NCBI RefSeq assembly: GCF_002127325.2
Contig: NC_035443.2
Location: 119,129,200 to 119,193,199 of the forward strand
Origin: Helianthus annuus
Taxonomy: Eukaryota; Streptophyta; Magnoliopsida; Asterales; Asteraceae
Reading direction: 5' to 3'
DNA length: 64,000 nucleotides
Position numbers and translations under genes: made by a program
The notes under the pieces: model-generated
What the model was told of the DNA's origin: nothing
What the model saw: the letters and a program-made list of their open reading frames with translations, nothing else
Databases searched by the model: none
Part shown: piece after piece, positions 54,862 to 64,000 of the stretch
Position numbering within the stretch: the stretch's first letter is position 1
How the letters are laid out: each line of letters begins with the position of its first letter

Positions 54862-57800
54862 ATGGCGGATCCCAACGGAGAGAATAGCCATACTAATGAA
54901 GATGACTACGACAATACGCCAGTACATTTGACAGGCGCACAACTGAAGGCTCTAATTGACAATGCTGTTCAGGCAGCTCTTGATCGTCAATATACTAAGT
55001 CCCAAGGCAGAACCGTGTCAAAACCACCCTCTAAACCAAAGACACACTCCAAACCACCCTCTCAACCCAAGAAAGATGACGACAAACACTCGTCCACGGA
55101 GAACAGCGTTCATCGCGATAGAGAATATACTGATGCATCCAGTGCTAAGGGTTGCACTTACAAGTATTTTGTATCTTGTAAGCCCCGGGAATTTACAGGG
55201 GAGAAAGGTGCTGTTGATTGTATCACCTGGCTAGATGAGATGGACACTATAGTGGACATCAGCGGGTGTGCAGCGAGGGATGTGGTGAAGTATGTGTCCC
55301 AGTCATTCAAGGGCGAGGCCCTGGCATGGTGGAGGGCGTTGGTGCAGGCATCTGGTAAGTCTGCTTTGTACAAAATGACATGGGAGGAATTTATTGCTCT
55401 CATTAAGGAAAACTACTGCCCTCAGCATGAGGTTGAGAAGATCGAGGCTGACTTTGTGTCACTGGTGATGACGAACCTGGACTGCCAGGCATATTTGACG
55501 AGTTTCAATACAATGTCTCGTCTGGTCCCGTACCTTGTGACCCCTGAACCTCGAAGAATCGCCCGTTTTATTGGGGGCTTGGAGCCCGCAATAAAGGCGA
55601 GTGTAAAGGCCTCTCGGCCGACGACCTTCAGGTCAGTTACTGACCTTTCCTTGTCTCTCACCTTAGACGCTGTCCGTCTGAGGACACTAAGGAACAAGGA
55701 TGCTGAAAAGAGAAAACGTGAGGATGATACCTCACGGAGATCAGGGAAGAAGCACCGTGGAAACGGTGAAGGAAAAAGAGGGTCGGAGGCGAAGAAAGAT
55801 GGGCAAGCTGGTGAAAGGCCCAACTGCAAGATCTGCAAGAAACCCCACTCTGGGAAATGCAGATTTGCATCAAACTCACAATCGCAATCAAAGACTCCTT
55901 CCTGTGGACTATGCAAGTCCAAGGATCATAAGACTGTGGAGTGCAAGAAAATCAAGGATACAACCTGCTATGGTTGTAATGAAAAAGGGCACATCAAGAG
56001 TAACTGCCCTAAGTATGCCAAGAAGGCGGAAGAAACAAAGAAGTCAAATGCGAGAGTTTTTCGCATGGATGCAAAGGAAGCGGTCCAGAACGACAACGTG
56101 CTTACAGGTACTTTTCTCGTAAATAATATATTTGCAAGAGTACTATTCGATTCTGGCGCTGATAAATCCTTTGTAGACCAGAAATTTTGCCAACTACTAA
56201 ATATGCCTATCAAAACCCTCGATGCGAAATACGAAGTAGAGTTAGCAGACGGCACGATAGAAACCGTCTCAACTGTTTTAGAAGGATGTGAAATGTCCAT
56301 TAGGAACCATTCTTTTCCTTTATCTCTACTTCCCTTCAAATTAGCGGGTTTTGACATTGTGCTAGGCATGGACTGGTTATCCCATAACCAGGCCCAAATC
56401 ATTTGCGGCAAGAGGCAGATAGTTTTAAAGACTCCGAGTGGTGAATCGCTTACCATTCGAGGAGATACGCAGTACGGGTTACCCGAGGACGTATCTATGC
56501 TCAAAGCTTCAAGGTGTTTGAACAGAGGCTGTGTAATTTACATGGCTCAAGTGATAATTGAAGAACCGAAGCCGAAGATCGAGGATCTTCCTGTCATTTC
56601 TGAATACCCCGAGGTTTTTCCCAAAGAACTACCTGGTTTGCCACCAGATAGACAAGTGGAGTTCAGAATAGACATCATTCCTGGAGCGGCTCCGATAGCA
56701 AGAGCACCTTACAGGCTAGCTCCAACGGAAATGAAAGAACTGAGGACCCAGTTGGATGAACTGCTGGCGAAAGGTTTTATCAGACCTAGTTCATCTCCCT
56801 GGGGAGCACCAGTCCTATTGGTAAAGAAGAAGGACGGATCGATGCGGTTGTGCATCGACTACCGAGAGCTAAACAAAGTTACCATAAAGAACAGATATCC
56901 TTTGCCGAGGATCGATGATCTGTTCGATCAGCTGCAAGGAGCGAGCTACTTCTCAAAGATCGACTTAAGGTCGGGTTATCATCAACTAAGGGTCAGAGAT
57001 GAGGATGTACATAAGACAGCATTTAGGACTCGTTATGGTCATTACGAGTTCCTAGTGATGCCTTTTGGGCTCACAAATGCACCGGCTGCGTTCATGGATC
57101 TCATGAATCGCGTCTGCAAGCCGTATTTGGACAAATTTGTCATAGTCTTCATCGACGATATCCTTATATATTCCAAGAACCAAGCAGACCACGAGAAGCA
57201 CCTCCGTTGCATTCTCGAATTACTACAGCGTGAGAAACTCTACGCCAAATTCTCGAAATGTGAATTCTGGCTACGAGAGGTTCAGTTTTTAGGTCACGTT
57301 GTGAGCGAGCGTGGTATCCAAGTGGATCCCGCTAAGGTAGGGGCGGTCATGAACTGGCAAGAGCCAAAGACGCCTACCGAAATTCGTAGTTTCCTGGGGT
57401 TAGCAGGATACTACCGGAGATTTATTGAAATTTTTTCAAGGATTGCTGCGCCCTTGACTTCCTTGACCAAGAAGAAAGAAAAGTACATTTGGGGCCCAAA
57501 GCAGCAAGAGTCCTTCGAAATCCTGAAGCAAAAGCTGAGCAACGCCCCTGTGTTGACATTACCTGAAGGTACTGATGAATTCGTAGTTTACTGCGATGCA
57601 TCACACACGGGCATGGGGTGTGTGCTTATGCAGAAGGGCAAGGTGATTGCCTATGCTTCAAGGCAATTAAAGGTGCACGAAAAGAATTACACCACCCATG
57701 ATTTGGAGTTGGGTGCCGTTGTATTTGCACTGAAGTTGTGGAGGCACTACCTTTATGGTATTAAATTTGTGATTTTTTCTGATCACAAAAGCCTCCAGCA

Positions 57801-59409
57801 CCTGTTCAACCAGATGGAGTTGAACATGAGGCAGCGCCGTTGGATGGAGACCCTGAATGATTATGACTGCGAGATCCGGTACCATCCCGGCAAGGCGAAT
57901 GTAGTCGCCGATGCCTTGAGCAGAAAGGAAAGGGTAAAACCCATTCGAATCAATGCTAAGAGCATTGAAGTCAAGAACAATCTAATTGAAAGGATATTAG
58001 CTGCACAGCGAGAGGCTGTGTTGGAAGCTAACTATCCAAATGAAAAGCTAGGAGTAACTGAGGAGCAGTTGACTCGTAGCAAGGATGGAATCCTTAGACT
58101 GAACGGACGTATATGGGTTCCGATTTATGGAGGACTACGAGATGTTATCCTCCAGGAAGCCCATAGTTCCAAATATTCAGTCCATCCTGGTGCTGACAAA
58201 ATGTATCAAGATTTAAAGGCAAATTATTGGTGGATAGGCTTGAAAAAGTCTGTGGCCGCCCACGTAGCAAAGTGCTTGACTTGTGCTCAAGTCAAAGCCG
58301 AGCACCAAAAGCCGTCTGGCTTGCTACAACAGCCTGAGCTTCCCGAGTGGAAGTGGGAATGCGTAACTATGGACTTCATAACCAAGTTACCCAAGACCAG
58401 GAAAGGAAACGATACAATATGGGTCATAGTTGATAGGCTGACTAAATCAGCTCATTTTCTACCCATCAAGGAGACGTATAGCTCCGATATGTTAGCCCAA
58501 CTTTATGTTGATAAGATTGTAGCCTTACACGGCATACCTGTGTCTATTATCTCCGACAGGGATACTAGATACACATCTCACTTCTGGAAAAGTTTCCAGC
58601 AATCTTTGGGCACGCGTCTAAACTTTAGTACGGCTTACCATCCACAGACGGACGGTCAAAGTGAGCGTACTATCCAAACGCTAGAAGACATGCTTCGTGC
58701 ATGTGCGATCGATTTAGGTAGTAACTGGGATAAGAACCTACCTTTGATCGAATTCTCCTACAATAATAGCTACCACACCAGCATAAAGGCTGCGCCTTTT
58801 GAGGCATTATATGGTAGGAAATGTAGATCGCCTGTTTGTTGGGCGGAAGTAGGAGAGGTCCAATTATCAGGACCAGAGATAGTTTTCCAGACAACGGACA
58901 AGATTGTCCAGATCCGGGAACGTCTCAAGGCTGCCCGCGATAGGCAGAAGAGCTACGCTGATCCAAAGCGTAAGGATTTTCACTTCGAAGTGGGTGAAAA
59001 GGTATTACTTAAGGTGTCACCCTGGAAGGGGGTGATGCGTTTCGGCAAGAAAGGCAAACTGAGTCCGAGATACATAGGACCTTTTGAGGTCATTGAACGG
59101 GTCGGGTCAGTCGCCTATAAGTTGAACTTGCCTGAAGAGCTCAATGGAATTCACAATGTGTTCCACATCTGCAATCTCAAAAAGTGCTTCGCCGATGAAT
59201 CATTGGTGATTCCACACACAGATGTGCATATAGATGAGAGCTTAAAGTTTATAGAAAAACCCTTGTCGATTGAAGATCGACAGGTGAAGAAACTTCGAAG
59301 AAAGCACGTACCGATTGTAAAGGTCAAATGGGATGCTCGTAGAGGTCCCGAATATACGTGGGAAGTCGAGGACACTATGAAAGAAAAGTACCCCTATTTA
59401 TTTGAGTAA
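54862..59409 (+). CDS. G2 gag-pol polyprotein (1515 codons, intact)
   Basis: A single uninterrupted frame. Gag domain ~100-260 ([10 protein letters not shown]); CCHC zinc knuckle [14 protein letters not shown] 369-382, preceded by two other Cys-rich clusters; aspartic protease DSGA 430-433; reverse transcriptase ~600-790 with IDD at 764-766; RNase H starting YCDAS (D912). In integrase, the HHCC finger has H1101, H1108, C1138 and C1141, and the catalytic triad is D1171, D1232, E1268 (35 residues between the last two). The C-terminal chromodomain-like tail is ~1455-1515 ([30 protein letters not shown]). All catalytic residues that can be checked are present. Clade Tekay/Del is by recall of the RT and tail style. 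ATG 54862 follows a splice-acceptor-like site. Confidence 0.97.
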   Translation: MADPNGENSHTNEDDYDNTPVHLTGAQLKALIDNAVQAALDRQYTKSQGRTVSKPPSKPKTHSKPPSQPKKDDDKHSSTENSVHRDREYTDASSAKGCTYKYFVSCKPREFTGEKGAVDCITWLDEMDTIVDISGCAARDVVKYVSQSFKGEALAWWRALVQASGKSALYKMTWEEFIALIKENYCPQHEVEKIEADFVSLVMTNLDCQAYLTSFNTMSRLVPYLVTPEPRRIARFIGGLEPAIKASVKASRPTTFRSVTDLSLSLTLDAVRLRTLRNKDAEKRKREDDTSRRSGKKHRGNGEGKRGSEAKKDGQAGERPNCKICKKPHSGKCRFASNSQSQSKTPSCGLCKSKDHKTVECKKIKDTTCYGCNEKGHIKSNCPKYAKKAEETKKSNARVFRMDAKEAVQNDNVLTGTFLVNNIFARVLFDSGADKSFVDQKFCQLLNMPIKTLDAKYEVELADGTIETVSTVLEGCEMSIRNHSFPLSLLPFKLAGFDIVLGMDWLSHNQAQIICGKRQIVLKTPSGESLTIRGDTQYGLPEDVSMLKASRCLNRGCVIYMAQVIIEEPKPKIEDLPVISEYPEVFPKELPGLPPDRQVEFRIDIIPGAAPIARAPYRLAPTEMKELRTQLDELLAKGFIRPSSSPWGAPVLLVKKKDGSMRLCIDYRELNKVTIKNRYPLPRIDDLFDQLQGASYFSKIDLRSGYHQLRVRDEDVHKTAFRTRYGHYEFLVMPFGLTNAPAAFMDLMNRVCKPYLDKFVIVFIDDILIYSKNQADHEKHLRCILELLQREKLYAKFSKCEFWLREVQFLGHVVSERGIQVDPAKVGAVMNWQEPKTPTEIRSFLGLAGYYRRFIEIFSRIAAPLTSLTKKKEKYIWGPKQQESFEILKQKLSNAPVLTLPEGTDEFVVYCDASHTGMGCVLMQKGKVIAYASRQLKVHEKNYTTHDLELGAVVFALKLWRHYLYGIKFVIFSDHKSLQHLFNQMELNMRQRRWMETLNDYDCEIRYHPGKANVVADALSRKERVKPIRINAKSIEVKNNLIERILAAQREAVLEANYPNEKLGVTEEQLTRSKDGILRLNGRIWVPIYGGLRDVILQEAHSSKYSVHPGADKMYQDLKANYWWIGLKKSVAAHVAKCLTCAQVKAEHQKPSGLLQQPELPEWKWECVTMDFITKLPKTRKGNDTIWVIVDRLTKSAHFLPIKETYSSDMLAQLYVDKIVALHGIPVSIISDRDTRYTSHFWKSFQQSLGTRLNFSTAYHPQTDGQSERTIQTLEDMLRACAIDLGSNWDKNLPLIEFSYNNSYHTSIKAAPFEALYGRKCRSPVCWAEVGEVQLSGPEIVFQTTDKIVQIRERLKAARDRQKSYADPKRKDFHFEVGEKVLLKVSPWKGVMRFGKKGKLSPRYIGPFEVIERVGSVAYKLNLPEELNGIHNVFHICNLKKCFADESLVIPHTDVHIDESLKFIEKPLSIEDRQVKKLRRKHVPIVKVKWDARRGPEYTWEVEDTMKEKYPYLFE

Positions 59410-59431
59410 ATCTCGGGTCGAGATTTATTTT

Positions 59432-59444
59432 AAGGGGGTGAGGA
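59432..59444 (+). promoter_or_regulatory. G2 polypurine tract
   Basis: AAGGGGGTGAGGA directly before the 3' LTR. Confidence 0.93.
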
Positions 59445-62400
59445 TGTAACACCTCGAATTTTTGTGTCCAATGATGTGTTAACACGTGTCATTTGATTAC
59501 ACGTGGCATCTATAATAAATAAAGGACTAATTTTGACAAACCTTGAAAGTATATAAATTCGAGGGTTATAAAATGTCAACAAGGGTAAATATACTGTATA
59601 GTAACCCTAAATAATGCTTGTACCTTCAAACGAATAAATCATAGATCGTACGGAAGCGAAACGCGGAAGAAAGTGAGAGATTACGAGCTACAGGGGTTAA
59701 CTGTGTCAACATGTTTAATTATACCTCTGAGTGACCCTTTAACGTTCCCAAGGCTTCGTAACAGTATTATACGCTCACTAGAATATACTGTATAAAATCC
59801 GCGAAGTTCCGTCTTAAAACGAGAGAGTTATACTCAAATTCGTATAAGAAGGGTTAAAAGCGTCAACAGTGAAAGTTAAGGCTTTCCAAATAATTAATAA
59901 ACTAACCGGGGACTTAATAATGCGGGTAAATAACACGAGGCCCCTATCGGTAAATAACCGAGGGCCAAACCGCAAAGTTACCCCTTCAAACCCGAAAGGT
60001 CAGGTAAATCATTACGAAAGATTTCGTTATTAATTACCAGGATTTTGTAATCATTTCAAAAGATTTTAAAAATCTGAAAAACAGGCCTCTCGCGACCCGC
60101 GTTAAGTAATAGCCTAAGTGTAGGCGGGCCGCGAGCCTCCTAAATTACACGCCTGATATTTGAATATTAGGCGACCCGCGTTAAAGGTACATGGGACTCC
60201 CATGCGGGTCGCGTAAAGTGCCCAGATGCAGAAAGTTGTAGTTTCTTGCCTTTTGGAGCTTGTGAACGATCATACACATAATTAATGGAGCATGGGCGCC
60301 CCCTACTCGACCTATATCCCTTAGGGACACCTGCCCATGATCCATGATCAGTATAGGCCAATGTGGAATGATCTTGGGGTTCATTTTTCACTATAAAAGG
60401 CCATGTTGTGGTTACAACATTCACACAACTCAAAACACAATTACTGATCATTCTAAGAAGCTCCCAAGCATCCATCTCTGCTCTATAAGCAAGACTCAAC
60501 TTCTGTAAGTGATCTAACCCTTTGTGGTTTCACATTTCCTTAGTAAATGGCTAAAACCAAACCGTCGTAAATACGGTTTGACTTTAAAATAACTCAGTAA
60601 TGGATCAGTCTTACGACGAATCAAAAGTGGTTATGAGTTGGTATTTATGTGGGTAATAAACCTCTAAAAGGGTTCCCCCTGATCACCACTCTAACTATGT
60701 CAAATATCGAGTCAAACGTGCGGATAAAAAGTCAACAGAAAGCTATTTTAGCAATTTATGCATAATCTGTAATGTATATGCTATGAAACCTGTTTTGACA
60801 CTCGTAAAATATGATATTAAGTATATAAACTTGTTTGCGCTCGTTTGAATCGATCATTTGCTATATTGACCCGGTTCGGAGCCGAATGTCGCAAAAGTTT
60901 GACTTTTTCTTTGACTTCAGTTCTGACCCGTTTTAGTGAGGTATAGATATGCCTTAGGACTCTCTTAGGACCAGGTCACATGTTGGTATAAACCTCTGTG
61001 ATCGGTTCATGAGTTATCCGAGTCTTTTGCGCATTTCCGTCATTCGCCTAAAAGTTGACCGTAACGGCCTTTTGAAATTAAAACGAGTATTTCGGACACG
61101 TGAACGGACCAGAACCTTGCTTAATAAATTATAAGCATGTCCTTAAAGTTTCACGTCAATCCGAGGTCTAGAATGAGAGTTATGCTAAATGGCGCATTTA
61201 AAGTAAACTTTAGTAATTAACGGCGCAATTAGCATAACACCTATCTAAACCAAGATTTCATCACCAAAACTTTTACCCACTGTATTAAAATAATATTTTG
61301 GGAATTTTAAAGATTTTTAATAATTTTTACCTCGCTCATAACCTGCGGTTATGGCTACGGTTCGGTAAATACCGAATATGCCCTTTTCGGCCAAAACATG
61401 AGTTCTACAAGGTCTTTTGACCCGATTCCAGTTGCTACTGGTTTTAAATAATAAATAAAGTATTTTAAGCTTTATAAGCTGTTCGGGAAACTCAGATTTC
61501 CTGTAGAACTCGAAAAGCTCTTTAAAAGTCTTTAAAATGACCGAAAAGCCCCTACGGGGCATAATATTAACTTAAACTCGTTACGGGCGTCACGGAAGGT
61601 ATCCTACTGATACCACAACCCATTTAAGGCATATTGACTTAGGAAATAAGCGTACGACTCTCATGGTTAACCGTTTCGCCTATTGCGCGCACGGTTCGGC
61701 TTATGAAACTAGTTTTCATAAATTAGCCGATACGGGTTAAATAATATTATTTGAACCCCAAAATCCAGAGTGTGAACCATAAACCCATATAAAACAAGTC
61801 TCTGAACTTGTTGGGTCAGAATCACACTCCATTCTCGGTTTTCGCCTTTTCGCGCGATTAAACCATATCTATATATATCGGAACCAACCAGTCTAGGCTA
61901 CGGCCATTATAACGACTCGTTAGGATTCTAAGAGGTTAATTAAAACCTTCATTCCAGATTAGGAGCCCCAGTAAAAGCTATCGGTGATTTAATCCAAATT
62001 AAGGAAATATACTTGCAAAGGTAAATACTTTAACTTATTTCCCCTATATGGGCTTGGGTTACGGTATATTAATACCGCTTGATTGAGCATTATATTCTTC
62101 CATCGCTTAGGTGGTTAATTAAATAATATGATCGGCTCATTTAAACAGTTTTGTTTCTTAAAAGCCTTTGGGGGGTTTAATGACCGTTGTCCCGGATATC
62201 CTTGGCATCATTTTACGAAATGGCCACGACCATCGACATCCCGGTGTAGGCGTACACCCGGTATAAAGTGTCGACATTAAATTAAAAGACGTAGCCGTTG
62301 GTTTTATACTACGGTTTTACGCAATGTGGTGCGTCTATAAATCTTTAACCCGGCACGACCCGGGCTACTGAACGCATAAAAGAACATGTAAAACGTTCAC

Positions 62401-62833
62401 AAGATTTTATTATAATTTTCCCAAGTTATAAAAGAGTTTGTGCCTTGTGTATTCAAATCAATTTTAATAAACATTTTCAAATGTGTCAGTTGAATGTATT
62501 TACCAGTGCAAACTGACGTATTTTCCCCAAAAAGATTAAGTGCATGTACTAGACGAAATTGGCTGGTATTAGCTGCCTAAGCATCACGAATAGTCTCGCA
62601 AACTCGATGCCGTATCTGAATGAACAATATTTATTTATTTTGATCCGCTGTGGATACATTCGACTTCTGTAATACATTTGATATTACAATCAGAGGTTGA
62701 AATATATTTATTTATCTTTAAGCTTCCGCTGTGCATTATATAATTGTGTGGTTTGACTATATTGTTGCCAACATCGTCACGGTAATCCCCCACCGGGCCC
62801 ACCGGTGAGACACGTGGAAATCGGGGTGTGACA
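59445..62833 (+). repeat. G2 3' LTR (3389 bp)
   Basis: Near-identical to 48841-52219. The main visible difference is GGCGGGCCGCG near 60123-60133, missing in the 5' LTR. Confidence 0.96.
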
Positions 62834-64000
62834 AGATAAAGATCAATACACATAGTGTAAAGGTGAGCATACAAGTTTGATACAGTATAATAGAGTTCGA
62901 TATAGTTTACGCATAACCAACATGTAACATGTATTAAGTGAAGGCAAGTAGGTTATCAACAGAGAAATATGCACAGACGTGACTGCGAGTTGTAGAATGC
63001 GCAACACATATCCCCACTGGGACATGTGAAGTAAAGCTCTTAACAACCCCTGTCCACGACAGGTGCTGAGTTCAAACTATAGTACTATCGTTGCTAAGGT
63101 GTCAGACAACAATCACTGTGTTAACATAACATACAAGCATTCATCGAATATCACGTAGCATGCAATAGCGGTTAGCGTATAAATAGTGTTTACGTTGTGT
63201 GTAGATTGTGATTTAGAATAAGTAACGTATGTAACACCCAAAAGTGCGTAAAGAAAAAAGGGATCGAGTATACTCACAGACTGTGTTTAAAAAATAAACA
63301 CTCTCTTGGATTGAAGGGAGCACTGAGAGAGATTAGCCAGAACAGTTAACGATAGCATAAACGATAAGCGGCGCGTAAAACGGTGCAAAGTAATAACTGT
63401 CGGATGGCAATCCGATCGGATGCCAATCCATTTGGATGGTCATCCGATCGGATGGCCATTCGATTGGATTGACACTTTGTCTGGTAAGGATGTGTTTGTG
63501 TATGATGGCTTTGAAGTTTTCGTTGTAGTATTTTGAAAGCAGAGAAGTATCTCTACCCTTCAGGTCGATCGATCGAACGGCGGCTCGATCGGATAGCGAT
63601 CCGATTGGTAGGACACTTAGTGAGAACAAGTTCACAGCAGGATTGTCACTCGATCGGATTGCAATCCGATCGGGTGGCAATCCGTCAAAACTGACTATGC
63701 ATTGAACATGTTGAAAATTGTTAAGTTTGAACTTCCAAACATCTCATGGCCGGATGGTCGTTCGATCGGATGGCGATCCGATCGGACGGCAATCCGTTCG
63801 ACGTTCAAAACCTTAAAAAGTTTGAAATAAAGGTTAAGCGTGCGACCAAGTGTAAGCCGATCGGATGGCTGTCCGATCGGATGGCAATCCGATCGGACGA
63901 CAATCCGTCCCAACAACCTGATCGTCTTTAACACTTGATTATCTTGAAAATTTTGCAGTTTTGATGGAGACGATGTGTTAACGTGCTAAACAACAGATAC
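62834..64000 (-). repeat. G3 element, continuation right of G2
   Basis: The sequence resumes with AGATA and continues to the window end without an LTR end or a recognisable retrotransposon ORF. It is LTR-like in composition up to ~63300, then enters a zone of CGATCGGATGG repeats. Whether it is all LTR or partly internal G3 sequence cannot be told from the window. Confidence 0.5.
63395..63915. repeat. Cluster of palindromic CGATCGGATGGCNATCC repeats
   Basis: More than a dozen copies of CCGATCGG or CGATCGGATGGC and of its inverse GCNATCCGATCG lie in three groups (63400-63475, 63565-63685, 63740-63910), often as head-to-head pairs able to fold into hairpins. The short open frames there are made of the repeat and are not genes. 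Confidence 0.85.

Larger units (their letters stand above)
48841..62833 (+). mobile_element. G2: Ty3/gypsy LTR retrotransposon (Tekay/Del-like), 14 kb, young, TSD AGATA
   Basis: Complete element: LTRs 48841-52219 and 59445-62833, TSD AGATA at 48836-48840 and 62834-62838, PBS for tRNA-iMet, an extra ORF, a 43-bp minisatellite leader, an uninterrupted gag-pol and a polypurine tract. By eye the LTRs differ at only a few tens of positions in 3.4 kb plus one 11-bp indel near 49520/60129, so insertion looks recent. It is inserted in the G3 LTR. It is the best candidate in this window for an element still able to move. Confidence 0.97.

Overview
This window is plant nuclear DNA, intergenic and almost wholly made of transposable elements. 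The evidence is two Ty3/gypsy (Tekay/Del-type) LTR retrotransposons primed by initiator tRNA-Met, L1-clade LINEs with an RRM-type ORF1, several plant Helitrons with hairpin+CTAG ends, a tRNA-derived SINE, a MULE with a 9-bp target duplication, and hAT, Harbinger and (TA)n-targeting MITEs. The style of the gypsy LTRs fits a eudicot, possibly Asteraceae, but that is inference. No intact cellular gene is visible. All host-gene sequence found is short exon pieces carried inside transposons.

Layout. 1-1778: 3' part of a LINE (+). 1968-2541: a 390-bp (TATTA)n array between duplicated flanks. 3327-23515: a chain of TIR elements, each set directly in a (TA)n microsatellite: MITE A1, MITE B, a 14.2-kb element C (4228-18466), then a gene-capturing Helitron (18528-22658) inside the next (TA)n, MITE A2 and MITE D. 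Element C holds two exons of a carotenoid-isomerase-like gene, an 8.7-kb array of interleaved ~240-bp and ~315/630-bp repeats, a SINE, a LINE fragment and a small minus-strand Helitron end. The Helitron at 18528-22658 carries exons resembling GH51 arabinofuranosidase, CTP synthase and GH28 polygalacturonase, all sense, with splice sites kept. The CTP synthase and polygalacturonase exons are phase-compatible across a fused intron.

23676-25495: a Helitron holding a second, inverted Helitron, which holds a MITE; a duplicated unit gives the empty site. 25914-26853: fold-back element. 27752-28057: Harbinger MITE. 28987-30463: MULE with 9-bp TSD. 30547-38930: gypsy element G1 (minus), complete with LTRs and TSD but full of stops. 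38990-42589: CACTA-like and Helitron debris around a 2.5-kb minus Helitron. 42677-~48110: near-complete LINE (minus) whose ORF1 stop and ORF2 start overlap as ATGA.

48841-62833: gypsy element G2 (+), 14 kb, 3.4-kb LTRs that look nearly identical, TSD AGATA, an uninterrupted 1515-codon gag-pol and an extra 5' ORF. It is nested in the LTR of a third element (G3, 48576-48840 and 62834-64000). G2 is the only element that still looks able to make a full polyprotein; the LINE at 42677 is next closest. All boundaries were read by eye, without alignment software or database search.
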